Below the pieces are notes generated by a model. That model was given only the letters and a program-made list of their open reading frames with translations. It was not told the DNA's origin and did no database searches. Source: DLAJ01 sp964655525 (lineage in GTDB: Bacteria > Bacillota > Clostridia > Lachnospirales > Lachnospiraceae). From it: a DNA stretch of 64,000 nt. Below are positions 52,086 to 60,758 of the stretch, one piece after another. Each line of letters starts with the position of its first letter. Positions within the stretch are counted from its first letter, which is position 1. Both the position numbers and the translations under genes were made by a program. The DNA lies in NCBI GenBank assembly GCA_964655525.1, contig CAZZNE010000006.1, positions 1 through 64,000 on the forward strand, written 5' to 3'.

Positions 52086-53001
52086 GCCCTTCCGTCTCCG
52101 TTTCTGTCTGCCCCGTTTCATCGACATCCCGATTATTTTGCTCTGTCCGCTTTCTTTTGATCATCCGCATAAGTTCTGCCTCTCCTGCTCCGTTCATGAG
52201 AATCCGACTGCGCTGATCTGCACGCGCAGGTCTCTGCTTTTCTGCCCCATAAACAGAATCCCGCAGGCCACGGTCTGCACGCGCAAGCCCTGCCTGCCTG
52301 TACAGCTCCATAAGCTCCTCACCCTCCACGGTACGGTAGGATCCCGCACGCAGCTCCCCTAATTGGATATTCAGCACGCGGATACGCCGTATGGACACCA
52401 CATGGTAACCGAATTTGTGAAACATTCTGCGAATCTGACGATTTAACCCCTGCGTCAATACAACGCGGCAGGTGTACTTTCCCATGCGCTCGATCCGGCA
52501 AGGTCTGGTACGCTGTTCTAATTCCTCCAGATACACGCCCTCCGTCATCGTCCACAGATGCGCATCGGTCACTTCCTTATTGACCTTGACAATATATTCC
52601 TTTTCATGCCGGTTCGCGCCCTGCATCATCGCATGGATCAGGTCACCGTCATTCGTCATCAATATGAGTCCCTCGGAATCCTTATCCAACCTGCCCGCAT
52701 AGGTCACGCGGACAGGATATTGCAGGACGTCCGTGATCGTTTTTTCAGCATGACGATCCTTCTCCGTGCAGGTAACCCCCACTGGCTTATAGTAGGCAAG
52801 CACCACCTTTTGATTCTTTCTCTGCACCGGCTTTCCGTTTACCGTTACCGATACGCCGTCATGCACCGACGCGCCGAGTCCCGCCACCTTTCCGTTGATC
52901 GTGACCCGTCCCTCGGCGATCAGCTTATCCGCCTCTCTGCGGGAGCACACGCCGCTCTCCGCCAAAAATTTATTTAACCGGATCTGTTGTTTTCCTGTCA
53001 T
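52078..53001 (-). CDS. S4-domain RNA pseudouridine synthase (RluB/RluF-like)
   Basis: The 307 residues have an N-terminal S4 RNA-binding domain (RLNKFLAESGVCSRREADKL) and a catalytic domain with the essential Asp in TYAGRLDKDSEGLILMTNDG. These enzymes isomerise uridine in rRNA, probably 23S. The C-terminal 60 residues are basic and poorly conserved. The start at 53001 follows GGGAGAAGGA; a further 61 open codons upstream belong to the previous gene's frame region. It lies 14 bases past the methyltransferase gene and overlaps ligA by 8 bases. Confidence 0.92.
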   Translation of the reverse strand: MTGKQQIRLNKFLAESGVCSRREADKLIAEGRVTINGKVAGLGASVHDGVSVTVNGKPVQRKNQKVVLAYYKPVGVTCTEKDRHAEKTITDVLQYPVRVTYAGRLDKDSEGLILMTNDGDLIHAMMQGANRHEKEYIVKVNKEVTDAHLWTMTEGVYLEELEQRTRPCRIERMGKYTCRVVLTQGLNRQIRRMFHKFGYHVVSIRRIRVLNIQLGELRAGSYRTVEGEELMELYRQAGLARADRGLRDSVYGAEKQRPARADQRSRILMNGAGEAELMRMIKRKRTEQNNRDVDETGQTETETEGHE

Positions 53002-53015
53002 ATCCTTCTCCCAAT

Positions 53016-54524
53016 TTACCCCAAGGTGCGCAGGCCTTTCGGATAATGATTTTTGATCTGGGTACCGCTTGCCTTTCCCCAGCCGAGCGCATACCCCTCG
53101 AAGGTCAGCAGAATCCATCCGCGCAGTTCTTCCTTTGTCATGATGGCTTCTCCCCGCAAATAACGCTCCGCCTCCTCCATGCATAGTTCCCGGCTGCGCG
53201 TCACATCCTGCGCGCTCAGTGCGCGCGCCAGCGCATGCGCCGGTTCAAAGCGATTCTTTTTATATTCGCCCAAATGCAGTCCGGCGCGCTCCACCTTGAG
53301 ATTCTTAAAATCCCGCATCTTAGCCGGCACCAGATAAAGCTGTTCGCCGAACGTGACGGGAACGCCATCCGGCACGAAGGTAAACGTCTCTTCCGCGAAC
53401 TGCTCCCATAATGAGAGAATCTCTTTTCTTTTTGACTGAGGCACACGGGGATAGGACTCGTCCACAGAATCCTCTGCATACGTTTCTCCCCGCTTTATCA
53501 GTCCCGCTAAAAAATGACCTTCCCCCGTCAGGCGATGCGGAAACAGACGCAGGCAACGTTCCATATGCCGTATCTCATTCTCTTTTTCCACGTCAAAATC
53601 CGGCACGCCGCCATAGGCCGCCGCCCATTCGGGACGCCCGTGTTCCATTCCCTCATAGAAAGGGAGTTCTGCCAGTTCATATTCGGGATGCCGCCTTAAA
53701 AAGCGTACGATCACGCCCTCATTCTCCATCGGCGCGAACGTGCAGGTCGCATAGAGCAGCATGCCGCCCGGCTTCAGCATCCGGTCGGCGCTCTCCAGGA
53801 TGGCAAGCTGCCGCTCGGCACATTGCATGACCCGCTCCGTGCTCCACTCCGCGCGGGCGTTCTCATCTTTTCGAAACATTCCCTCGCCAGAGCAGGGTGC
53901 ATCCACCAAAATCCGGTGAAAAAAGCACGGAAAATGCCCCGCAAGCCGCGACGGCTCCTCATTCAATACAACACAATTGCGGATACCGAAACGCTCCACG
54001 TTCTGCGACAGGATTCTTGCCCTTGACGGAACGATCTCATTGGATACCAAAAGCCCGCTCCCATTCAATTTTCCCGCAAGCTGTGTCGTCTTTCCGCCCG
54101 GTGCCGCGCACAGATCTAAAATACGTTCACCCGGCTGCACGTCAAGCGCTTCCGCCGCCGACATCGCGCTCGGATCCTGGATGTAGTATGCCCCCGCCTC
54201 ATGGAGCACATGCTTTCCCGGATGCAGCTCTCTTTTACACGCATAGCCTTCTTTTGCCCATGGAATTTCATGAAGCAGGAATATGCCCGCTGACTGCTCA
54301 AACTGTTCGCGTTCTGCTTTCAGCGGATTATAGCGAAGTCCATAGGCGCTTTCCTTTTCATAACTGTCAAGAAACGCCGGAAATTCCGCGCCGAGCATGT
54401 CTCGCATGCGATCGATAAACGCGGGCGGCAGTGCGGGCTTAAGCGCATCGTTGGTATTCTGCGCACCGCTTTTATCCTGCTTCAAAGATTGCGTTGTGTT
54501 ATTTGTCTTTGTTCTTTTTGTCAT
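53016..54524 (-). CDS. RNA cytosine-C5 methyltransferase, RsmF/NOL1-NOP2-Sun type
   Basis: The 502 residues carry the SAM site LDLCAAPGGKTTQLAG, the two family cysteines in VDAPCSGEGMFRK and YATCTF, and a C-terminal RNA-binding region (KNLKVERAGLHLGEYKKNRFE) of the RsmF kind. It methylates a cytidine in rRNA. The basic N-terminal 30 residues form a poorly ordered tail with a weak ribosome site, so the start could be later. It is transcribed with the pseudouridine synthase and ligA. Confidence 0.93.
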   Translation of the reverse strand: MTKRTKTNNTTQSLKQDKSGAQNTNDALKPALPPAFIDRMRDMLGAEFPAFLDSYEKESAYGLRYNPLKAEREQFEQSAGIFLLHEIPWAKEGYACKRELHPGKHVLHEAGAYYIQDPSAMSAAEALDVQPGERILDLCAAPGGKTTQLAGKLNGSGLLVSNEIVPSRARILSQNVERFGIRNCVVLNEEPSRLAGHFPCFFHRILVDAPCSGEGMFRKDENARAEWSTERVMQCAERQLAILESADRMLKPGGMLLYATCTFAPMENEGVIVRFLRRHPEYELAELPFYEGMEHGRPEWAAAYGGVPDFDVEKENEIRHMERCLRLFPHRLTGEGHFLAGLIKRGETYAEDSVDESYPRVPQSKRKEILSLWEQFAEETFTFVPDGVPVTFGEQLYLVPAKMRDFKNLKVERAGLHLGEYKKNRFEPAHALARALSAQDVTRSRELCMEEAERYLRGEAIMTKEELRGWILLTFEGYALGWGKASGTQIKNHYPKGLRTLG

Positions 54525-54554
54525 CTTTGTATCTCTGCGTTTCTGCCATATCCT

Positions 54555-54878
54555 TTATTTTTTCCACGGCTGCTGTTCTGTGGCTCCCATGCGGTAAAGG
54601 TCTTCGACCTGTTCGTCCCGCGTCTCATCCGGCTTATAAGCACGCAGCATGATAAGAAGCCGACGCGCGGGTTCCTCCGTAAAGGATACGCTCTCATGCG
54701 CGGACAGCGCCGCCGTAAGAAGCTCCGTGACCGTTTCCTCTCCCCATTCCGGAGCGGGCGTGCCGGAGAGACAATAGAGCAGACCGATTCCATAGGCGCA
54801 TTCATAATTACTGATCAAAATTCCGTTCCCCGCCAGACATTTGATGATCACTGCCTGTCTCGCCAATATCGGTACCAT
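54555..54878 (-). CDS. Conserved-looking protein of unknown function, 107 residues
   Basis: I do not recognise this mostly helical, soluble protein. It has a distinctive NYECAYGIGLLYCLSGTPAP segment. AAGGA lies 7 bases before the ATG, inside the deoC stop region, so translation is tightly linked to deoC. It is followed 30 bases later by the methyltransferase gene. Confidence 0.65.
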   Translation of the reverse strand: MVPILARQAVIIKCLAGNGILISNYECAYGIGLLYCLSGTPAPEWGEETVTELLTAALSAHESVSFTEEPARRLLIMLRAYKPDETRDEQVEDLYRMGATEQQPWKK

Positions 54879-54882
54879 ACGC

Positions 54883-55524
54883 TTATCCTTCTACGATCGC
54901 GATCGTTGCGCTCGTGCCGAGTCTGCTCGCGCCTGCAGCAAGCATCTCCTGCGCCGTCTTGGTATCGCGGATACCGCCGGACGCCTTTACGCCGACATGC
55001 TCTCCCACCGTTTTTCTCATCAGCGCCACATCCTGCGCGGTCGCGCCCCCTGTCGAAAATCCCGTCGATGTCTTGACAAAATCTGCTCCCGCTTTCACTG
55101 CCAGCTCGCAGGCGCGCACTTTTTCCTCATCCGTCAGCAGACACGTCTCAATAATGACCTTCAGGAGTGCCCCCTCGCCGCATGCTTTTTTGACCGATGC
55201 AATATCGGAAAGCACCGCCTCGTCGTCATGCTCTTTTAACGCGCCGACATTGATCACCATATCAATCTCCTGCGCTCCGTCTTCCACTGCCGCGCTTGTC
55301 TCCGCGCATTTTGCCCGTGTGCTCATCTGTCCGAGCGGGAAGCCGACCACGGTGCAGGTCTTAACGTCCGTGCCCGCGAGCTGCTGCGCCACAAGCGCCG
55401 TATAATAGCTGTTCACACAGACGGAGGCAAAGCCGTACTGCCGCGCTTCCTCACATACTTTCATGATCTGTTCCTTTGTCGCGTCCGCTTTTAACAGCGT
55501 ATGGTCGAATAATCTGGAATCCAT
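54883..55524 (-). CDS. deoC: Deoxyribose-phosphate aldolase
   Basis: DeoC cleaves 2-deoxyribose 5-phosphate to glyceraldehyde 3-phosphate and acetaldehyde. The 213 residues have the class I aldolase barrel, with the Schiff-base lysine in ADFVKTSTGFSTGGAT and the second catalytic lysine in VGVKASGGIRD; the proton-relay Asp is in EIDMVINVGAL. The first ATG after GGAG (55524) is chosen. It opens an operon with rRNA-modification genes and ligA, a non-canonical setting for deoC. Confidence 0.96.
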   Translation of the reverse strand: MDSRLFDHTLLKADATKEQIMKVCEEARQYGFASVCVNSYYTALVAQQLAGTDVKTCTVVGFPLGQMSTRAKCAETSAAVEDGAQEIDMVINVGALKEHDDEAVLSDIASVKKACGEGALLKVIIETCLLTDEEKVRACELAVKAGADFVKTSTGFSTGGATAQDVALMRKTVGEHVGVKASGGIRDTKTAQEMLAAGASRLGTSATIAIVEG

Positions 55525-55580
55525 GTTTCTGTCCGTGCTCCTTTCCTGTTCTTTCAATATCGAGTCAGTTTATTTTCATT

Positions 55581-55609
55581 ATTATAAACAATATTTGCGG
55601 CGGATACAA
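55581..55609 (-). promoter_or_regulatory. Promoter of the deoC operon
   Basis: Minus-strand TTGTAT (55609-55604) and TATAAT (55586-55581) are 17 bases apart. Confidence 0.7.
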
Positions 55610-55663
55610 CCCAATTCCGTCTGCTGAAATCAGAATCTCTTGTTCTTGCTTGTGACACTGTCG

Positions 55664-55705
55664 AAAAAAAAATGACAGCGGCATCCTTAAAGGACAACCG
55701 CCGTC
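55664..55705 (-). terminator. Terminator of the condensation-cluster operon
   Basis: GACGGCGG pairs with CCGCTGTC around an inner TCCTT/AAGGA hairpin, and nine T follow on the minus strand. It lies 13 bases after the AMP-ligase stop and separates the operon from deoC. Confidence 0.9.
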
Positions 55706-55717
55706 TGCGTTCTTTAA

Positions 55718-57256
55718 TTAAAATCTCTTGATCTTTTTCGTCGTATTCTTCTCAAACTCAGTGTCACGCACTTTCAACTTAAACACACGCTTATAAAGCG
55801 GCGCTGTCTGATTATAATCGTCGATGATGGACTGAAGCGCGGCCTGCAGATCCTTGATCTTCTTTTTGACCGCATATTCTAAGTCTGGATAGATTTCCGC
55901 CTCGATCACACCCTCGCTTTCCCGCACCAAAACCTCCTGCACCAGCCGGCTTGCGCCGAGTTTGTTCTCAATCTCCTCCGGCGATACATTCTCGCCGTTC
56001 GGCGTGATGATCAGGTTTTTCTTTCTCCCGGTCAAAAACAGGAATCCATCCTCATCTATGTATCCGAGATCGCCTGTTTTCAGCCAGCCGTCTTCCAGCG
56101 TCTGTGCCGTCTCCTCGGGCATTTGGTAATAGCCCTGCATCACGCTGGTGCCTTTTACCCAGATTTCCTCATCGACGATCCTTACCTCACAGTTTGGCAT
56201 GCATTTTCCGATCGAACCTGCCTTAAACGCATCGTTACTGTTCGTGCTGATGACCGGCGCGCATTCCGTCATGCCATAGCCCTGTAAAATCTTGATGCCA
56301 TATTTTTTGAACAGGTCAATATACGCCGGATTTAAGTATGCGCCGCCGCTGCACACCGTATGGAATTGTTTCCCGAACACCTTTGCCTTGACAAGAGGCG
56401 CAGGAATAAAGGAAGCCTCCTCTAACTTCTTGGCAAGCGTTTCCACCATAAGCGGAACCATCAGGATCATATTCGGCTCAAACAGCTTGATATTCTTGGC
56501 AACCCGCAAAAGAGAGTCGTTAATACAGATGACCGCCCCGATGGAAGTTCCTTTAAGAATATCCATGCTTAGGCAGTATGCATGATGGATCGGGAGTACA
56601 CTCATAATAACCATCCCCGGATCATAACCCATGTCAAGTGCCGTCGCATTCTCCGCCAAATTCCTATGCGTGAGCATAACACCTTTGCTTTTTCCCGTCG
56701 TACCGGAAGTAAACATGATCGTCGCCAAATCTTCCGGCTCCGGCTCATCATCTGACCTTTCGGGCGCATCCGCGATCAACTCCCACATAGACAACACATT
56801 CGGAACCTCCGTGCCCGCATCCATTGCTATGATATGAACAAGTTTCGGACATTTCTGGGCCGCCATCAGCGCCACATTTTCCTTCGTCTCGTCATAGACA
56901 AGGGTGGTCACATCCGCTCTATCGATCAATTCGCATAAATCTTCCGCCGGAAGATTTGCGTCAAGCGGCACCGCCACACTGCCGCCGTTCACGATCCCGT
57001 AATATCCCGTGATCCACGAATAGGATGTCGCACCCACAAGGGCAATATGCTTTCCCTGCTCTCCCAATTTTTCTAATGCCGCCGAGAAATGCTCACTGTC
57101 GCGGCGCAGCTGCGTATATGTTTTTGCCTCTACCTTTGTCTCTTTTTTACCGCCCTGTCCGGCTTCCCTTACTTTATATCTGACAGCATCCTGTGTTCCA
57201 TAAGCTTCCTCCGCCTTTACAAGCAATTCATAGATGGTACTGCGCAATGCAACCAT
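55718..57256 (-). CDS. AMP-forming acyl or aminoacyl ligase (ANL superfamily)
   Basis: The 512-residue adenylating enzyme activates an acid as AMP ester and loads it on a thiol, here probably the carrier protein encoded just upstream. Motifs: TIMFTSGTTGKSKGVMLTHRN, YGMTECAPV, GWLKTGDLGYID and the C-terminal KIKRF-type lysine (TTKKIKRF) that catalyses adenylation. It resembles long-chain acyl-CoA synthetases more than amino acid A domains. It is the last gene before the operon terminator and has GGGGAAAAGG before the ATG. Confidence 0.93.
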   Translation of the reverse strand: MVALRSTIYELLVKAEEAYGTQDAVRYKVREAGQGGKKETKVEAKTYTQLRRDSEHFSAALEKLGEQGKHIALVGATSYSWITGYYGIVNGGSVAVPLDANLPAEDLCELIDRADVTTLVYDETKENVALMAAQKCPKLVHIIAMDAGTEVPNVLSMWELIADAPERSDDEPEPEDLATIMFTSGTTGKSKGVMLTHRNLAENATALDMGYDPGMVIMSVLPIHHAYCLSMDILKGTSIGAVICINDSLLRVAKNIKLFEPNMILMVPLMVETLAKKLEEASFIPAPLVKAKVFGKQFHTVCSGGAYLNPAYIDLFKKYGIKILQGYGMTECAPVISTNSNDAFKAGSIGKCMPNCEVRIVDEEIWVKGTSVMQGYYQMPEETAQTLEDGWLKTGDLGYIDEDGFLFLTGRKKNLIITPNGENVSPEEIENKLGASRLVQEVLVRESEGVIEAEIYPDLEYAVKKKIKDLQAALQSIIDDYNQTAPLYKRVFKLKVRDTEFEKNTTKKIKRF

Positions 57257-57289
57257 ACCTTTTCCCCTTCCCCGCTTCCCATGCGGCTG

Positions 57290-57514
57290 TTATTCCAAAG
57301 TTGATAAATAATCAACCGCCTCCTGCACTGTGCGGATATTGACCACTTTCTCCTGATCAATCTCCACGTCCAACGCATCCTCAATTTCTCCGAGCATACT
57401 CATGAAATCAAAGGATGTAAATCCCAAATCCTCTATAAATCGGGATTCCGGCGTAATATCCTCCTTTTTTACTTCCACATAATTCACAATAATATCCTTC
57501 AACTGCTCTAACAT
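57290..57514 (-). CDS. Acyl/peptidyl carrier protein
   Basis: The 74-residue four-helix protein has the phosphopantetheine site in IEDLGFTSFDFMSML, where Ser follows GFT in place of the usual DSL. This matches carriers in NRPS-like and D-alanine-type systems. It is acidic like other carriers. It stands between the condensation protein and the ligase with spacings below 40 bases, so it is a dedicated carrier. It needs a phosphopantetheinyl transferase from elsewhere. Confidence 0.92.
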   Translation of the reverse strand: MLEQLKDIIVNYVEVKKEDITPESRFIEDLGFTSFDFMSMLGEIEDALDVEIDQEKVVNIRTVQEAVDYLSTLE

Positions 57515-57552
57515 TACCTTTTTACCTCTCTTTCTTATGATGAAGATTCCTG

Positions 57553-58956
57553 TTACACGAGCTTTATGATCTCTCCGATCTTTAAGTTCGGATTTTCCGT
57601 TCCCTTAAACATGATCTTACAAATATAATAATAGAAATATTCTAACTGCTCCTTACTATAGGCTTTCACCTGATGCTCGAAGCTGAAATCCAGTCCGTTA
57701 TCCTCCGGTCTGTGCATGACCGTGAGATACATGCCGTCGGAATAGTAGCCATTACAGTATCGTTTCGTCTTATACCGGATACCGCCAAGATCCGTCAGTC
57801 CTTTTTCCCTCAATGTTGCCGGCTGATAGGTGAGTGACACGGTCTCATACCCCATGCCGCGCGGTGGATTGTAGCACTGACTCCGATAAGCAAGATACTC
57901 GCCCGGATCAAAATTCACATAACGGAACACTTCGTTCTGCTTATCCCTGATCTCAAAAATTCCCTCCAAAAAAGTCTTATCTTCAGGGATAACGGTTCGA
58001 AACGGAAAGCAGTGAATACGCGTACCGCCCGATTTCTTCTCCTGCAGTGTAGCCCGACGTGCATAAGCGATCTGCATCGAAATATCATCACAATGGTTTA
58101 GCTTCTGCAGATACGTACGGATTCCCATCACGAGCAGACATTGCAGCGAAATATGCTGCTGCTCGCAAAATGTCATCAGCCGCTTTGTAGGCTCCTCCTC
58201 CAAATGAAAAATATCGATTGCCGCTGTAAAGTCACCCGACCCGGTCGGTGCCGCCCTGAGATTTGGATTTCCCGTTGCCGCCCTGGCTTCCTCAAGTTTC
58301 TCCGTCCCTTCTATCCCGTTGTAGATTGGTTCCGATTCCTCGATCAGCTTATGGAAATAGGCCCGGTCTCTCTCCTGTGCCTTGCTGCCGGCCTCATAGG
58401 CCAAATCTTTCTCAACCTGCTCAATATAAGACCGCATATCTGCCGGGAACGGAATATCCTCAAAATTCGCATGACAATAAAGCTCTATGACATCTTTCAT
58501 AAATCCGATCAACGACTGCGCATCAAGAAATCTGTGGTCTCCCACGATATACATTCCTTCATAACCGTCCGGCGTCTTGATGATCACAACCCTGTTCATC
58601 GGCGCGTCTTCCTTGTCAAAGGGAATGCGCGTCCATGCCGTCATCTCGGCTTCCGCCTCCTCCATCGTCTTTTCTGAAAAATCAACAAACGCGATTTCCC
58701 GGTCTTCTTTCTCTACGATATACTGATACCATTCCTTCTCCGTCTTGTCATATACCAGCCGCGCCCGCATGGATTCACATCGGTCATACGCCTGATAGAT
58801 GGCTTTCCGAAGTTCCTCCACATTTAATTCGAACTCTATGGTCAGACTCGTTCCCACATTCAAAATTTCTTTTCCCGGACAATACTGAGAATAATAATGA
58901 TGAAACTTCTGTGCCACCGTCAACGGGTATGTCTTGTAACCTTTTCTTTTCTTCAT
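57553..58956 (-). CDS. Stand-alone condensation-domain protein
   Basis: The 467 residues resemble NRPS condensation domains: two CAT-like lobes and an active-site segment YIVGDHRFLDAQSLIGFM, where the His-x3-Asp pattern (H..D) stands for HHxxxDG. The second half has NCDDISMQIAYARRATLQ and NFDPGEYLAYRSQ, like the usual floor-loop region. Stand-alone condensation enzymes join a carrier-bound acyl group to an amine or alcohol. Here no NRPS follows, so the product is likely a small amide or ester. Its start overlaps the hydrolase stop (ATGA). Confidence 0.82.
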   Translation of the reverse strand: MKKRKGYKTYPLTVAQKFHHYYSQYCPGKEILNVGTSLTIEFELNVEELRKAIYQAYDRCESMRARLVYDKTEKEWYQYIVEKEDREIAFVDFSEKTMEEAEAEMTAWTRIPFDKEDAPMNRVVIIKTPDGYEGMYIVGDHRFLDAQSLIGFMKDVIELYCHANFEDIPFPADMRSYIEQVEKDLAYEAGSKAQERDRAYFHKLIEESEPIYNGIEGTEKLEEARAATGNPNLRAAPTGSGDFTAAIDIFHLEEEPTKRLMTFCEQQHISLQCLLVMGIRTYLQKLNHCDDISMQIAYARRATLQEKKSGGTRIHCFPFRTVIPEDKTFLEGIFEIRDKQNEVFRYVNFDPGEYLAYRSQCYNPPRGMGYETVSLTYQPATLREKGLTDLGGIRYKTKRYCNGYYSDGMYLTVMHRPEDNGLDFSFEHQVKAYSKEQLEYFYYYICKIMFKGTENPNLKIGEIIKLV

Positions 58957-59963
58957 TTTGTTCCCCCTTCACGCTTCCCTTTATTTAGAAATATTTCCTG
59001 TGCAAACTCATCCAGCGCCTGTTCGTATGTCTCCATTTCCTTGTAATAACTTTCCGCGTGTGCGGCACCTTCCACGATCAGCTTGCGCTTCGGCGAACGG
59101 CAGTGATCGTAAATCTCATCGCACATACTGCACGGCACAAAGGTATCTGCGGAACCATGGATAAAAAGAATCGGCACCTCCGCTTTCTGCACCTCATATT
59201 TGGCATTGCACTCATCCATTCCGTATCCCGCAAGTCGCCGATTGAGAAGATCGGCACCCTGAATCGCCGGAAACGCCGGCAGATGATACATCTTATTCAG
59301 CACATGGGTAAATACCTCTTTGGGTGAAGTAAAACCGCAGTCCGATACAATCCCTTTGACATTGGCAGGCTGCTTCAATCCGCTTGTCATCAGCACCGTG
59401 GCGCCGCCCATGGACGTGCCGTGAAGCATGATCTGAATATCGTCGCCGCACTCCTGTATCAGCCACTGAATCCAGTCAAGCGCGTCCTTTCTGTCCAAAC
59501 ATCCAAAACCGATATACTCTCCCTCGCTCTCACCGTGTGCCCTCGCATCCGGCAGCAGGATGGCATAGCCATGTTTTAAGAAGTAATCAGCGATTGCTAC
59601 ATGGTTACTGAGCCCTTCTCCCGTATAGCCGTGGAAACAGATGACTGCCTTCTTAACATCCTCCCCACTTTCCGCATTTTCCTCAGTGTTCTTATATTCA
59701 ATTGCCGGAAAATAAGTAGCATGAAGCTTCAACCCATCGAACGAAGTGATATACACATCCCGGTGTGGCTGCTCCATCACGAATCCTTTTCGCTCGTTCA
59801 TCAGCGGAAAATACTTCTCCCAGTCCGTACCTGACATCTTTATAGTCCTGTCTGTCTTCGCGTTTCCCCGCTTCATGGTTCTGTTGTAAAAATATACCGT
59901 TTCTCCTATCCCCGCCGCAGCAAGAATGCCTGCCGCCGCCACGATATTTTTCAATGCTCCCAT
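58953..59963 (-). CDS. Membrane-anchored alpha/beta hydrolase
   Basis: The 336 residues begin with a hydrophobic helix (about 4-27) that anchors the protein, with the catalytic domain predicted on the outside or at the membrane face. The nucleophile elbow is MLHGTSMGGATVLM, the acid is in LFIHGSADTFVPCSM and the His is in VEGAAHAESYY. It could hydrolyse the cluster product or release it from the carrier, but the membrane helix argues for an external substrate. It is translationally coupled to the condensation gene. Confidence 0.9.
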   Translation of the reverse strand: MGALKNIVAAAGILAAAGIGETVYFYNRTMKRGNAKTDRTIKMSGTDWEKYFPLMNERKGFVMEQPHRDVYITSFDGLKLHATYFPAIEYKNTEENAESGEDVKKAVICFHGYTGEGLSNHVAIADYFLKHGYAILLPDARAHGESEGEYIGFGCLDRKDALDWIQWLIQECGDDIQIMLHGTSMGGATVLMTSGLKQPANVKGIVSDCGFTSPKEVFTHVLNKMYHLPAFPAIQGADLLNRRLAGYGMDECNAKYEVQKAEVPILFIHGSADTFVPCSMCDEIYDHCRSPKRKLIVEGAAHAESYYKEMETYEQALDEFAQEIFLNKGKREGGTK

Positions 59964-60028
59964 CGTTTCCTCATCTTCTTTCTACCGAGTTGTTTTCCGC
60001 TTCTGCCATATGGCGTAAAACCAGACGG

Positions 60029-60469
60029 TTATTTTTTCTCCTTTTTCTTGTTCTTCTTATCTTCTCTCTTCGCGGCCGCCTTGATGACTGTGCCCACCAC
60101 GGCATCGGCTGCCTTTTGAACCATGCTCTTCTCCGTTCCTTTTTTCAGTTCTATGATCTCCTTCAATCGCAGCGCCTTTTCAATGCTTCCCTCAACCCTG
60201 AGTTTCTGTTCCGTAAATGCCGCGACCGGATCCATCTCTCCGTCAGCAATCTTTAAGAGTACCTCGGGCGCGCAGATAAACCTTGCATCCCTGTCATAAT
60301 ACTCGTAAGGTTCCACAAACAGGACGCCGTCTTTTACCTCCACATAAAAGGCTCCCCCGGCTTCCTCATCCTCAATATTGAACTGAAAAGCCAGATGCTC
60401 ATGGATATCGCTCACATCGGCTCCCATGAACTTTCCTTTGATCTCATAGAATAAATCTGCGTAAGTCAT
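60029..60469 (-). CDS. SCP2 sterol-transfer-domain protein
   Basis: The 146 residues form an SCP2 lipid-binding fold (AFQFNIEDEEAGGAFYVEVK, ICAPEVLLKIADGEMDP, FTEQKLRVEGSIEKALRLKE), with a very basic C-terminal tail of 20 residues rich in Lys that could bind membranes. Such proteins carry acyl lipids; in this operon it may bind the acyl substrate or product. It is the first gene, 65 bases before the hydrolase, with GGGAGG at its start. Confidence 0.85.
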   Translation of the reverse strand: MTYADLFYEIKGKFMGADVSDIHEHLAFQFNIEDEEAGGAFYVEVKDGVLFVEPYEYYDRDARFICAPEVLLKIADGEMDPVAAFTEQKLRVEGSIEKALRLKEIIELKKGTEKSMVQKAADAVVGTVIKAAAKREDKKNKKKEKK

Positions 60470-60576
60470 TTTGTTCCTCCCTCATTTCCTAACAATTTCA
60501 TATTTTTGCATAACATCATTGTTAGCGTTTTTAGAATGCTCCTGCCTTCGTGACACGATCGCACATTCTTTCATTT

Positions 60577-60593
60577 TTCGACCAATGGTCGAA
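60577..60593. promoter_or_regulatory. Operator 1 for the divergent TetR regulator
   Basis: TTCGACC-AAT-GGTCGAA is a perfect 17-base palindrome, the usual shape of a TetR operator. It lies just downstream of a minus-strand TATAAT at 60601-60596. Confidence 0.85.
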
Positions 60594-60595
60594 TT

Positions 60596-60637
60596 ATTAT
60601 AAATAAACAATATCATATCATTCGACCATTGGTCAAT
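60596..60637. promoter_or_regulatory. Operator 2 and the -10 of the SCP2 operon
   Basis: ATTCGACCATTGGTCAAT (60620-60637) repeats the operator 1 palindrome, with one changed arm base. A minus-strand TATAAT (60601-60596) lies between the two operators, with a poor -35 (CGAATG) inside operator 2. A bound regulator would therefore block this promoter. The operators are 44 bases apart, centre to centre. Confidence 0.75.
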
Positions 60638-60694
60638 TGTGCTTTTATCCAATTTATTATGAATTTTATCAAAATTTTGTACTATTTTTTCACA

Positions 60695-60723
60695 TTGTCC
60701 GAAAATGAGGTTTATGGTATCAT
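60695..60723 (+). promoter_or_regulatory. Promoter of the TetR gene
   Basis: TTGTCC (60695-60700) and TATCAT (60718-60723) are 17 bases apart. The operators lie 60-120 bases upstream, so repression of this promoter would be weaker than of the operon. Confidence 0.65.
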
Positions 60724-60758
60724 TTTTTTATCTATAAAAGTGGGAGGTCTGGTCTGAC

